Of a stretch of 64,000 bases of DNA, positions 23,330-35,825 are shown piece after piece. The position numbers were made by a program, and so were the translations under genes. This stretch comes from Galaxea fascicularis (Eukaryota > Cnidaria > Anthozoa > Scleractinia > Euphylliidae), in contig OX419345.1 of the NCBI GenBank assembly GCA_948470475.1, positions 17,903,739 to 17,967,738 on the forward strand, given 5' to 3'. Every line of letters starts with the position of its first letter. Within the stretch, counting starts at the first letter, position 1. The notes under the pieces were generated by a model that saw nothing but the letters and a program-made list of their open reading frames with translations, ran no database searches and was not told where the DNA came from.

Positions 23330-26300
23330 TTCTCTGAAGCCGTGTCAAGGACGCTGTCAAGATGGGAACCTTCTATGGGCGTCAAACAACTACAATCGCT
23401 GTAGACCCGCGCACAGTGGGAGCATATAATGAGAACCACGCAATTAGCATGAAAAGGGTCTATTTGTATTATTTTATGAGTTATTTTCTTGTAGCCAAGG
23501 CAACCGACCAAATCTCCGTATAATTACACAGATACCAATTGAGTTCTATAGCCATGACGTCATGTTCGGGTATCTCACAAAAAATAACGTGCCGGGAGAA
23601 ATAATAAAGGTGGCGCTCAAGACATTATCGCCAGCTTTTTTTTTCTCTTAGAAGCAGAAATCGTCATCACTAGCCATAACGTCACATTGCGTGGCTGTAA
23701 GAATCCTGAGATTAATCCCCAAACTTTCGCACCAATTCGACTGAAATTTACAAAAGAAAAATAATAATAATAATACTAAAAATAGCGATAAACGTTGACA
23801 AGGAGGATTGAAACCAATTGGGTTCTTGTGATATTTCCGTTCCGCGTAAGAGAGAGGTGGCAATAATATTCGTATTTCACGGAAACAGTTCACATAAGAT
23901 GAAATGACAGCAAAGTAAATGATAGAAAGGAAGATGATGACCTCCTCTAAGATCCTATCTAGCGAGAATGAAGTCTTCGACTTAGGCAGTGGGTCTTTGA
24001 AGTTGTCAGAGTAGCAGAGGAAAGCTCGTGTAGAAAATAAGATACTATGACAGCCTCGTCTCGATGAGGACGAGAAAAGGCTGAATTACGTATATACACA
24101 TGAAGTGATAAAAAAAAAAAGAAAAAAAAAGTTAACTATAAAAATACATACATACATACATACATACATACCTGAAAGGCATGAAATCTAAACAAAATCT
24201 AGTTAAAAATCTGATGACAAGGACCACCGTCTTCATCACTTACTGCCTACTTTACACAGGCCACGGCATTCTCTCAGGCATGCCAGGACTTTTGATGTAA
24301 AACTTGTTTATAGTTGTGAAACCATTTCCTTGGTAGGATTGAAAATTGATATCACTCAGTTTATCGCAATTAAACATTGCGGTAACAAATTTACCCACTG
24401 GCTTTGTTGAAGTGTAATTAAGCTTCGCATCAGTGTTTAAAGTCAAGAATTGGTAAAATCACAGTATCATACAATTTATTAATTCTCCCCACGACGCTTT
24501 TCAGAACTAATTTACGTCGAGTAAGAAAAGAAAAAAACATGAGATAAAATATGTCTAGTTACATTGTTATTAAAACATTAGCTCAGCTCGAATGATATAT
24601 TTTGGTCACTTCTCTTTCTCTACAAAGTTTGGAGTTGAAAAATGCGTTTATACCGCGCTCTCATGTCGTGGTTTTCTTGAAAACCATACCTTTTTTTTCA
24701 ATCGTAAGAGACCATAATGACCAAATTCTATACACGTTTTCAGACCAAAACGGCTCAAAAATCATACCTTTGGGGAGGCAAGATTTGCTCAGTAAGTGCA
24801 ACTTTTTATCAGCGCCTTATTTCACTGAGTTGTGTAATTCAACAAGGTCACAGTTGCGTGGGTTGTTATTATTGAAGAATATTGTGGCTAAAGTAATAAT
24901 AAGTATGTATAGCTTTTGAGATGTCAAAGGAATTGAAACAAAATTGGAAAGATTGGACTAACTTCTACCATCAAATTTCCTGGATTTAGTAGTTTATTGA
25001 TTTTCAGCCTTCCTGGAAACCAAGATAGTCGCGTTTTGTTTGATATTGCACCAAACTGTATCTTTTGACGAATTTGTCTCTCATTGTCGTAATTCCAATT
25101 GCGAATAATTAACTGCTATTGTCAGTCGGTAAATTCGGTGCGAAACCGATTATCAGTCCCTTTTTAACCGGAACTCTGGAAACTTGGTCGCTTTAATCGA
25201 AAATAGTCCTACTCTGTTTTTGTTGGTTTCGTACTTCATGTAAAGTTTCAAATCAGTAGTTTTGTTGTTGATTACCTTTTCAAGCGATACCATCTCGGCA
25301 ATTCGTTCCTTAAGCCTTCAATTCCAGGCTGATTGTTAACAGAAATCATACCTGTTAGTGCATATTTGGCACATAGGATGGCATAAGTTAACACGTACTT
25401 CTGTAATTTATGGAAATGGCATATTCTAAGTTCAGCCTTTCATCTCTGTAGAAACACGACTTGTTGTCGTTTTACAGTTGTTGTGCACAAACTTTTAATT
25501 GAAGATTGTATATTCTTGTTGTTGTAAATATATAATTTTAATATGATAGACATTTTCGTTGTATTACCTCGACCAGGCACTTCCGTAAAGTTTGCAATTT
25601 TGTATAGCCTCGATACCTGGTCTAAGCAAGATGAGTAAATCATCTCAAAAACGTAGGCAGATTTATGCGTATTAAACAAACCATTACGTTAGACTACATT
25701 TTTAAAGTGTTACGACGTGATTACTCGATCGCTTGCTGATTTAGTCACGACTGAACAACTTCGCTGAAGTTAACACTAAATGGCACCAACACAGAGAGCC
25801 GACAGAAGTGTGATCCTTGCTGACCGGCATGGCTGAGAACGTTGTTCAATTCGTTTAGCAGCGAAAAACAAAGTGTAAATGAACAATTTTTTTTATTGTC
25901 TGAGGGGTTTCTGGTCGATGGGTGAAAGGATCATAAGAATAATAACTGAAATGGAGCATTGGGTTTTTTTTTTTGAAGTTATCACAATTTGCGATCGTTG
26001 TTCAACCACAATTTAAAAAGTTGGAGCCGCGTTGACGGTCATAATAAATAGTACCACTGACCAGGAATGCACTGCCCAGCAGCTTTCCTTTGAATCATCA
26101 CAACTTTGGATTTTATTCGCTGACTTAATTCTCAGGAAAAGTCCCGCTCAATACAATACTTCAGTTTCATGTGGTCGTACTAAAGATCTCATTCACAGAC
26201 TCAAAAGTTGGAATCTCCTAGTCAGGCAGTATAATAAACAATACCACAGGAAAGTTACTGCCCAGAGCGAGAACAAGCATTGTGATTGATTGGTTCTTCC
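23330..26300. other. intergenic region upstream of paralogue A
   Basis: No gene was recognised. The first 200 bases resemble the upstream region of paralogue B and probably contain the promoter. An (ACAT)n run lies at about 24146-24171. The remaining short open frames show no family features and no flanking splice pattern. Confidence 0.5.
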
Positions 26301-26305
26301 GCTTC

Positions 26306-26630
26306 TGCTTTCGACTCCGACCACATAGTTTCACCGTCTTATAAGCGCGCGGACAGTGATCACACCGCCGGTATACGACCCGTATACGGCTATATCTCGG
26401 TTTTCACCAAGGTCTCGAGTGACAAGTCCGGCTGTGCCGCATGTAAAAGCGACGGAGTCATTAGCAGAGTCGGAAGAAAATGGAAACGTTCTGATTCTTC
26501 CGACTCCGATTCCGTCGAGCTTATGACTCCGCTTACGACTCCGATCGTCGGAGTCAGAAGCAGAGTCGGAAGAAAATGGTCTAAACTAGGTCATAAAGGC
26601 CTTACGACTCCGAGTACGACTCCAACTCCG
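26306..26630. repeat. GACTCCG-rich repeat block
   Basis: GACTCCG or its complement CGGAGTC occurs many times, with a short palindrome GACTCCGATCGTCGGAGTC near 26538-26556. The string AGCAGAGTCGGAAGAAAATGG is present twice, about 105 bases apart. It appears to be a composite or foldback repeat of unknown class. Confidence 0.7.
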
Positions 26631-26699
26631 TCGCTAATGACCAGCCTTTAAGGGTCTATTAAATTCTGAGCCCTTTCACTAAGATCCCTGGCGATACTA

Positions 26700-27040
26700 T
26701 TACAAAGGCTTTACTATCAGGCACAACGCTCCCATGCACGACTGCGTGGGAGAGCGTGGGAGGCTGCGCGCGCGCGCGCGTTTAAATCGTATCGCATGTG
26801 ATGATGGGATTTCGCGGTGACAAACTTGGAGCGGAAACCACTTATGAAGTCATCAAACTGAGATCGCCTCGCCCGACATAACACTGACACTGTTGGTGTA
26901 TATTCCTTCTGCTCTGCAGATATAAGGTAAGGAGATAGTCTTTTGTTTGTGTTTCGTTGAAAGTAGGAACTTAACACCTTATTTTGTTAGGTTGCGCGAA
27001 GCGCAATCACAAATTAGTGAATCGAGTATCGTGCGCGCGC
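26700..27040 (+). promoter_or_regulatory. CpG-rich candidate promoter / 5' exon of the septin gene
   Basis: In AT-rich surroundings this stretch is rich in CpG, including a (GC)n run at 26768-26780 and GCGCGCGCG near 27033. A consensus 5' splice site AAG|GTAAGGAG at about 26929-26936 would end a non-coding or short coding first exon. The next septin exon begins after an AG at about 30560. No other promoter candidate was seen between 26 and 30 kb. This is inference only; no transcription start could be seen. Confidence 0.3.
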
Positions 27041-29308
27041 GGGAAATCTAAATAGAAATATTTTCAAATACAAAGAATTTCTAATTTATGGCTAGAGTTT
27101 GCTCAAGCCCACTTCTTTCGAGCAATATTTCGGAGATTTTTCCCGCAAAGAAGCCCTCTGCATGCAGTTAATTTGATATATGTGTTTTATGGTAATGTAT
27201 CAGCATGCCTGCAGAAGTTTGATATTCGAACCCACGAATAAATTCTCAATTTCTTGGCTTTTTACGGATAACATGGTGGTGATTGTTGGCTAATTGATAT
27301 ATCCGTACATCTGGTACTCCTAGTTCCATGTCTGGCAGGTGATACGCGATGATTTTCATTCAAACTGATTTTAGGTCGAGTTTAGTCGACGTCGTCGACA
27401 ATAATTAGCAAATCAAACTTTATACTGACCCCCTGCAAATTTGCGTTACAATCAAACTTTTCTCTCAACAAATTATCAACAATTTAAACCAACGGCAGGC
27501 AAAATTTTTCTTTGAATTTTTTTTCAACAGAGGAGGTAATCGTTGCTTTCTGTGAACTTTGAGCTGATTTTCTGACAATTATAAATTTCAGAAATTTCAT
27601 TTCCGTTTTAATAATTTATTGTGACTGGTTGATAAGTAAATTATTTGCCCACAAGTCTTCGCCACATTTTACTATGGACGTAATCAACAATTTCTTTACC
27701 ATACCGTGTTTAAGGAACTATGATTTCTAAAACCATTTTTGATTGCATGGCAATAAAACAGTGTATTAAAGTTTTGAAGTGCCGTTTGACTTTAATTTGG
27801 TGCAGTTAAATGTATTTTCTTGTTGCATGCTTTGTTATGTCTGTAATCAAAAGCAAGCATATACAAACTGCTGATATTTCCAAGGAGTATTTCTTACGAA
27901 AACCTCTTGTCAATCACAAGAGCAGTTACAAAAGCAATAAATTATTGATGTTTTTGCACCTGCCTCTCACTTCTTAAATTTCTTTGAGTAACTCTATAAT
28001 TCTCATTGGTCTCAAAAACCATCTTTCGATCAGCAAAGATTTTCTCTCTGCATTTTAAAGCTGCATTTTCTTAATTTTATCAGGAAGCTGGGAAATTATT
28101 GAAGTGCAAATTTGCACCAAAGTTACTCACCAGAAATAATAGGAATTTTGATAAAAATTCACATTGGGTATTATTATTCTTCAGGACAGCTGCTTAGAGA
28201 AAAAAGGTTTTTTTTCTAGGTTGTAGAGTTTTTATTCACGACAGGGTATGTGTAGAGGACTTCAATCAACTGCCACCCTCTACAGTTAAAAGTCTGTGAG
28301 CAACTTTACATTCATTCTCTGTACCTTTAGAAAAAGAAAGACAAGCAGAAAATGAAATATTTTTTCTTCAAATAGTGAATGATGAGAGATCTTAATTATT
28401 TATAACTCACAACAATATCTTGTTATTGTTGCTCAAACATATTAGCCTAAAAACATTAACTGAAAATGTAATGGGAAACTGGATAAGAATGAATTTTTAT
28501 TCTGATATTTAAGACTTTCAGCATGAGTGACTACCACAGCAGTTTAGGATAATATCAAAGTGTGGCATTTGTTGCCCTATTCTTTAATGTTATGAAATAG
28601 AAATGATGGTGAGAGCAGTAATGATGGTGATGATGATGATGATAATAGTCATGATGAGGATGATGACAGAAACAGTGACTAGGATGTTATTTATAGTGTG
28701 TTGATGGTGAAGGTCAAATCATGTGGGGGTCAATAAGCCAATGACTTTTTACTCTAGGGCTTCTTGATCAGCTCTAAAAGGGCTAGGGAGGTAGGAGCTG
28801 TTCAAAGGCATTGCTGTGAAGAAGCTCGGTGTTCTTTGGTTGGCAGCTGCTTGGTAACTTTCATTTATTATGGCTTGGTGTCTTTCATTTAAATGTTTAC
28901 ATGTAAGATTTCAACCACAGACTCAAAAGTGAAAGGCACTATGAAGCACAATAAACAGCACAACAGGAAGGCAGTACTTGATTGCCTTTGCTTTTTACAT
29001 GGTCATTCTGCAGACTTTATTGTTAATTTAAAAGTTAGACCATCATGGCGTGACAAGGTTTCTTTGTCGTAGTAGAGAGGGTTAAATACACCCTGTACCT
29101 TGACCTTAACCAAGGTTGGATGTTGAAAATTAAGAAACATCCTTTAAAGATAACGATTTTAGTTTTAAAGCTCAAAGATTTAGTTTTTTGGGAGTCTGTG
29201 AGTTTACTAAATAATTTTACAATTTACTAAAAACATTTTAAGCCTTTTAAAAGCAGACAGGTCAGCCCTATGGAAAACCGATTTGACATCCAATGATTCA
29301 TATATCTC
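27041..29308. other. no gene seen (probable first intron of the septin gene)
   Basis: AT-rich sequence without recognisable coding exons. It contains a GATGAT-type microsatellite at about 28612-28665. The segment ACAGACTCAAAAGT with a nearby AATAAACARYACCACAGGAA-like string near 28.9 kb resembles 26.2 kb and is probably a dispersed repeat. Confidence 0.4.
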
Positions 29309-30027
29309 CTGGGATAGTAAATCAAACATTTGGAAATCGAACTTAATCTGTGGATTGAGTTCAGCAATCAAAGAAAATTGCACACCAAACTTTGTATGAG
29401 TTCGATTTCTGAACCAATTGAACTCAATCAAACAGATAATGAAACCCAATCAAACTCAATCCAATGGGTTGCATTCAATATATTGTGTTCAGTGAATAAA
29501 TTTGAACAAGGCCATATGTTATGTGGTCTGAATGCCTGCTTGGTTATACAAGCTCTAGCTGGTAAACCTACATACAAAGCAAGCCCATGGAAAACAAGTT
29601 TTTCTTGTCCTTTGTTCACTGATTATTCAATAACAAAAATAAGCCATTCATGGCAGTTAAACAACAGATTAGAACAAGGCTATCATTATTCCCACTTGAC
29701 ACCATATTCTGGGATTTACCCTCCTTCACGTCGAAGTGACATTCTTTGTAGCCTTTCACTATGGATTTACATGTAATACTAACAACCCTCAGTGCATCTA
29801 ACTTGAGCCTCTAAAAACTTGTTATCAATTTTCAACACCAGTTTTACAAAAATCAAGAGTTCAGAAGTCAAACGTTTGATTGAGTTTGATTGTCAAATTT
29901 TTATGTGAGTGCAATTATGTTTGACTGCTGAAGTCAATCAAATTTGCAATCCGTGAATTGAGTTTGATTTGGTTCAATTGAGTTTGATTGAAATTCAGTT
30001 CGATTGGGCTTGATTGTTTATCCCAGG
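29309..30027. mobile_element. 719-bp TIR element with CAATCAAAC subterminal repeats
   Basis: The ends are inverted CCTGGGATA followed by AT-rich sequence. Both flanking 150-250 bp are packed with AATCAAACTCAAT on one side and its complement ATTGAGTTTGATT on the other. Subterminal repeats inside inverted ends are typical of non-autonomous DNA transposons. The 148-codon open frame inside shows no recognisable domain. It lies just upstream of the first recognised septin coding exon. Confidence 0.6.
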
Positions 30028-30573
30028 TGAGATGATTTCTAAGTAAACTCACAAACAAAACAAACGTACCAATTTTACCTGTCAAACGAAAACCTCATTT
30101 TCAGACCTCATTTTAGCATTTGACCACAGTGAAACCTTGACCTAAGTTGTAATTCGATAACAATATTTAATATTAAAACCCTAGGTAGAATTAGATGTTA
30201 CTGATACTAATATGGCTGTACACTGTATCTCATTTCAGTTATTATTTTAACACCCTCAGGCACTTCAGACGAAAGACATTAACGTCTGATTTTTGAGACT
30301 CTTTTCCGTCTTTGATTTTTCCAGCCATTTGAAACCATTTGAAAGTACACGTAATGTCACTTGATTTTTAACATTGTGGCACAATTTTTTTCTTATTCTT
30401 GAAAATGTATCTGTCTTACAAAGGTCATTTCAGAACTAAATAGCAATTTATGGTTTCCTGTTAAAGTTTGGGCAGCAGTACAATGTACATTATCCAGACC
30501 ATGAACTTACTATTGGTTAGCAGTATTAACATTTAACATCTTGATTTTTTTGTCTTTCAAGGATCTTAAAACT

Positions 30574-33500
30574 ATGGCAAACTATGTAGGTTTTGCAAAC
30601 CTGCCTAATCAAGTCCACCGCAAATCTGTCAAGAAAGGATTTGAATTCACATTGATGGTTGTGGGTGAGTACTCAACCTCCTCTTTCAACAATAATGGTT
30701 TTGTCTTTGTTTAACTGATATGAGTCATGTTCAATGATACACCTCAATCTGTACTATCATCAAGCAGGGTATTTTAACAGTGTGTTGATGGCCAGCCTGA
30801 TAATGATTGTAATGTACAGTTCATTAGGTTTAACTCTGGCAGCGATATTTTGCATCTGCCCTTTTGAAAGATCCCTCACATGATCTTGTCAAAGCATATA
30901 CTGTCAAATATTATTGTCTAGATTAATCCTGTCTGGGTTATCAAATGAACACACATTAGCTCTTCCAAATCCTTTAACATATTAATTTTGGATTTTGTGA
31001 AATCTTACAGAGTTCTGAATGATTCTAGGCACAATGCTATTGAATTTGAGGTATCTTTAAAGAATTAACTTGAGTTTCAAGGATCCTGTGGCAGGGATAC
31101 TATTACTGTCTGTAGATTCAACTGATATCAATTCTTGTTTTAATCCCAAACAGATCTTTCACTGACAGAGTCATTGTTAATTTTTTAAAATTTATTCATG
31201 GATTTATTTCATTCCAGGTGAATCAGGACTCGGCAAATCCACATTAATCAACAGCTTGTTTCTGACTGATCTTTATTCAGATAGGAAAATCCCCAAAGCT
31301 TCTGGTGAGATTCAGATGTAAACTAACACTCCCCTGTCACATGTATTTATTTCATTCCAGGTGAATCAGGACTTGGCAAATCCACATTAATCAACAGCTT
31401 GTTTCTGACTGATCTTTATTCAGATAGGAAAATCCCCAAAGCTTCTGGTGAGATTCAGATGTAAACTTAAACACTCCCCTGTCACAGACTGATATAACTG
31501 CGTTGTGATCTTGTCATGCTTTGTTTTGTTTTGTTTTGTTTGAATTGTTTCAGATGTTGTAAAGAGGACAGTAAAGATTGAAACTTCAACAGTTGAAATA
31601 GAAGAAAGAGGAGTAAAGCTACGCCTCACAGTGGTTGACACCCCAGGGTATGGTGATGGCATGGACAATAAAGACTGGTCAGTTTTATCTTGTAGCAAAA
31701 CATGTTTTAGTAATTGGATAAAATTAACATTATCGCCTTGAGTTGATTGATTGCAAAAAACTGCAATACCATGGCCTCATTCAACTAATAATCTGGTACA
31801 TTATTTAAGTGGCTGGCCAGGTCAGGTGTAACTCTCCTAGATTTTAACATACAGTGTACTAATAGTCATAATAATGTTATTATTCTGACTTTAACTTGCT
31901 TAGTTAATGATGATATATGGGGTCATATATCATGTGCATTCTGATGTGGAAAGCATTGATAACGCTGAGTGCATTTCAGATTGATTTTATTGTTTTTAAT
32001 CATATTGCACCAAGCACTGTTGAAAAATGTGGCTACAGTGTATGTTTCTTGCAGTAGGGGCAAGACATGTGCTTACTAAATAAAGTCGGTTTATGGCCAA
32101 GTAAATTAAAACATTGTATCATCTCTCCTGTCCAATAAAACACCACAACAATGTTCAGAAACTACTTAACATCAATTTTTTGTTGGCCAGCCATCCACGA
32201 AATGTGTGCACACACAAAATGTACATTTCCAGAAGTATCCATTTCTCCCCCCCTCCCCCCCCCCTGAGTAAATGGAAATTCCAATCGTGGAGGGGGTGTG
32301 GGGTGGAGTGGCACAAGCAAACGTTTTTAAAGAAATGTATGGAGCTTAATTGGAATTTCCATGGGAGGGGGAAGGGGGAGGGCGAGGGCGAGGGGGGCAT
32401 GTAAACCAAAAAACTTCTTGTGGGTGTTATGGATATTTTCCAGACCCACACAATGAATAATTTGCCAAAAGGCAAGTGGACATTCTGATAGTTTTTGGCA
32501 TCTTCCTCCACAGTTATGACCCTATTTTGGATTATGTAAGGGAGCAGTTTGAGAGCTACTTGAGGGATGAATCTGGCCTTAATCGGCGGCATATTGTTGA
32601 TTCAAGAGTGCATTGCTGTTTCTACTTTGTTGCTCCAACTGGACATGGGTAAGACCAGTCTTTCAAATGAAGCTACATGTAACCATTATACTCAGGGATG
32701 TACATGTAGATAAAATAATTATCAGTTCACAGGCAGGTTTATAAGAACCATTTAAATATGACAGATTTTTAAGACCATAAAGGGTTTTTCATCCCGGAAA
32801 ATAAAGTCTCTCTGATAATAAGTCTTGGGGTGTCTGATGCTTGAGTTTGTGAATGGCCTGTCGTTCAATATTGAAAACTATTAAACAGCACTTTCCTGTT
32901 GTGCTTTAGTGTGGCTGTAAGAGGTGATTCTAAGATTTGATGTTTTTGCTGTGGCACAGCATCAAGAGAAGCAATTTTTAGCAGACATGAATGATTGTAC
33001 AGTTTCCTCTGGTGGAAGAATGACTTAGTAAACTTGTTGTTGTAAAGACATCTATTCTTTACCTTTTTGTTGTGGTACAACAAAAAGGTGCCAAAATGCA
33101 TCCTGTGGAGGTAGGATGGCCATGTGGTTTAGGGCATTGGATTCCAATGCAGTGACCCAAGTTCAAATCCCGCTCTGGCCAATAGCTGGTGTTGTTCAGG
33201 GTAAGTGCCTGGTTCAACTCCTTGATTATCCTTGTAAAATTCAATAGTCAACTGGTCTGCCTCCCACCAGTTGGGATTCTTACATGTAATTCTGTTGTTT
33301 TCATTTGTATTAATTTGTTTCAAAGCCTCCCTAGGGGAGTGGTCAATTAAGTATTTATTTACATTTATTTATTTACATGTACTTTCAGTCTAAAGCCTCT
33401 TGATATCGAGTTCATGAAACAGCTACACGATAAAGTGAACATTGTTCCTGTGATTGGTAAGGCTGACACTCTCATGCCAGCTGAGCTTGAAAGTATGAAA

Positions 33501-35825
33501 AGAAGGGTAAGAACATGAATTTCTGTTATTTTAGGATAATTTTTTTTGAGATTATGTTGATGCATGCATCACCCTCTGAAGTTAAGTTTCACTGAAATTT
33601 AACAATGAGCTTACCTCTCTAGTACTATTTGTCAAAAATGTCTATTGTATTCACAAAAGAAATGTGCCACCTTTTCTCATTTTGAGAAAGTAGTAGTAAG
33701 TAGTGCTGAGTAGTAGTAAGTAGTGCTGCACTTTATGTTCGTTTGTCACAGGTGCACATTTCAATCTGCACTCGACTAATGTTGTAAGTTGTAATAACGT
33801 TTGGTTGTTTGTTAAATGCTTGTTTGGTCTTTGTGCAGTGTGTGACCAAAATGTAAACCCTTAGCAGTGTACTTTTGCATTTGTATTTTGATCAGATTTT
33901 AGATGAAATTGATGAACAAGGAATCAAGATTTATACATTACCTGACTGTGAGAGCGATGAAGATGAAGAATATGTTGAACAAACAAAACAGCTCAAGGTG
34001 TAGTCATCTCTTTTTGTTGAATGTTTTTTTCTTTGACAGATAGCTAACCTGTCTTGGTGTGAAAATAAACAAGCAATCTTTTAACAGTTAAAGAAAATAG
34101 TCAGGTAAACTCAAGTACGTTAAATATGTCTGTTGGAATTAATCGTTCTGTCCTATCAGTTAAGAACCATTTATCGATATATACTTATGGGATATAAGCC
34201 ATCCTAGATATGATGCCAATGAAAGCAGAGTGAAATTTGCAAAAATGCTAGTGTATATAACTTGTCAACCAGATTATCTGTGAAGATGCATTGTCAGCTT
34301 TCACTTCAGAAATGTTAAAATAATGCAGCAGTTTGCATGCGTGGTGCATATTAAAATGGATTTTGTGCCACAATTGTTGTCATTTGTCATATTTGTATTT
34401 ATTTGTATGTACCATAATAAATTGTTTTTCCTCAGGCTAGCATGCCATTTGCTGTGGTAGGGAGTAATACTCTTATTGAGGTGTGTGGCAAGAAAGTCAG
34501 AGGCCGACTGTACCCCTGGGGAGTGGTGGAAGGTAAGTGGTGTGGTTGTGTAATGTGTCATTAGTAATCCTTGATGTTATATCTTGCTGCTTTTCTTTTT
34601 ACTACTTTGCAGTTGAAAACCCAAAGCACTGTGACTTTGTAAAGCTGCGAACTATGCTTATGTAAGTGTTTGTCTACTTGGCAAGGAAAATGGTAACCTC
34701 CTGCTCATCTGCACTTTTTGAAGTAACTGTTCTAAAGCTTAAACTTTACAACTGTATCAAGAACCATTGGAGTATATACTCCTGTCTTAAAACATCTTTA
34801 AAAGCCTTGCAATGCATTTAAGGCCAATATAGAATCATGTTTATTCATTGGCCACTATCTCAGAGCACACTTTGGGTAATGGCCAACTGCATTTTGACAT
34901 TACATGTATATGTATGTGCTACTGGACTGGAAAGACTAAAATGCAGAAGTGCTTACGTATGTACAGGCTTGTTGTCATTGAAAATGAAACTTACCATGAT
35001 TACTTTCTTAACTGGAGGTACATGTACTTCAGAATGCAAGTTATCTTTGGTTTAAAATGGTGATAATTATTTTGTACTCATCCACAGCACTCATATGCAA
35101 GATCTGAAAGAAGTGACACAAGAGACTCATTATGAGAATTTCCGTGCAGCTCAATTGTCAGGTGAATCTCCATTGTCCCAGGATATGGTTGATTCCCCTG
35201 CAAATGGAAAAAGGTGCGTGCAGTATACAAAAACATTCACTCTCCTTTTACACTTTATTAACAATAATTATTGATACGCAATGCTTTACTTTTTATAGAA
35301 CTAATGCTTCTTTTTGCTAAACTGTCTTTATTACCTAATTTGTAAAGGAATCATAAAGTTGCTGACATGCTTGATAAAGAACGTGCCTTGATGGAAAAAG
35401 AGGAAGAGGTTAGTAAGACACTGCCTGAATTGTATGCATTATTCATATACTGTCATAAAAATATCACATTGATTAACGTCACTTTGCATTACAAAACTGA
35501 GGAAAAATTAGTTGTGGAATAAAGGGGAGGAAGCCTAAGAGAAACTGTAAGGTTTATGAGCATTGGGCTTTCTCGTATAGTTCAGCAGGTGGTAAGACAT
35601 AATTTGTATGAAAGATGGGTTAGTTTTCTACTGCTATGCAGAGACAAGACTTGATCTTTTGTTTTATACAGACTAAAACATTAATGTAAATATACGATAT
35701 GCTGCATGACCACAGTGTCATCATGCCTCCACAACATGGTCAAATATTGATTTTTTTCCCTCCAGCTCCGTCGTATGCAAGAAATGATCGCTAAAATGCA
35801 AGAGCAAATGAAGAGCCAGAGCTAG
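30574..35825 (+). CDS. septin, SEPT2 group
   Basis: Eleven coding exons were read, counting one P-loop exon: 30574-30664, 31218-31304 (or 31361-31447), 31554-31677, 32514-32648, 33389-33506, 33896-33997, 34436-34532, 34613-34661, 35088-35213, 35348-35408 and 35766-35825. They sum to 1050 nt (349 aa plus stop) with all frames closed. Septins are GTP-binding proteins that assemble into filaments at the cell cortex and cytokinesis furrow. Visible features are the start [18 protein letters not shown], Walker [10 protein letters not shown] (31-39), G3 DTPGYGD (88-94), G4 GKAD (169-172, usually AKAD), the septin unique element from [14 protein letters not shown], and a short C-terminal coiled coil ([16 protein letters not shown]). 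The likeness to vertebrate SEPT2 is very high. An upstream coding exon is possible, because the frame stays open before the ATG (DLKT). The polyadenylation signal AATAAA is at 36659-36664. Confidence 0.95.
31198..31485 (+). repeat. tandem duplication of the septin P-loop exon
   Basis: Two units, 31198-31340 and 31341-31485, each contain an AG acceptor, an 87-nt exon and a GTGAGA donor. The exons (31218-31304 and 31361-31447) differ by one synonymous base (GGACTC versus GGACTT) and encode the same 29 residues from the Walker A Gly to KAS. The exon is a multiple of three, so use of both would stay in frame and give two P-loops. The gap between the exons is 56 nt and has its own donor, a CTAAC branch-like site and an acceptor. 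Confidence 0.95.
33112..33345 (+). mobile_element. tRNA-derived SINE, type 2, copy 2
   Basis: It begins GGTAGGATGGCCATGTGGTT (A box) with B box AGTTCAAATCCCGC at about 33170, followed by the body shared with the copies at 19 kb and 39.8 kb. The tail is TTTATT-rich and reaches within about 45 bases of the acceptor of the septin exon at 33389. The element is sense to the gene, in the intron before that exon. Confidence 0.85.

Noticed and set aside
29330..29776. 148-codon plus-strand open frame
   Set aside because: It lies wholly inside a terminal-inverted-repeat element, has no recognisable domain, and its first part is made of the CAATCAAAC subterminal repeats.
32155..32592. 145-codon minus-strand frame
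   Set aside because: It crosses a septin exon in antisense and a poly-C/poly-G repeat; the Pro-rich composition reflects the low-complexity tract.
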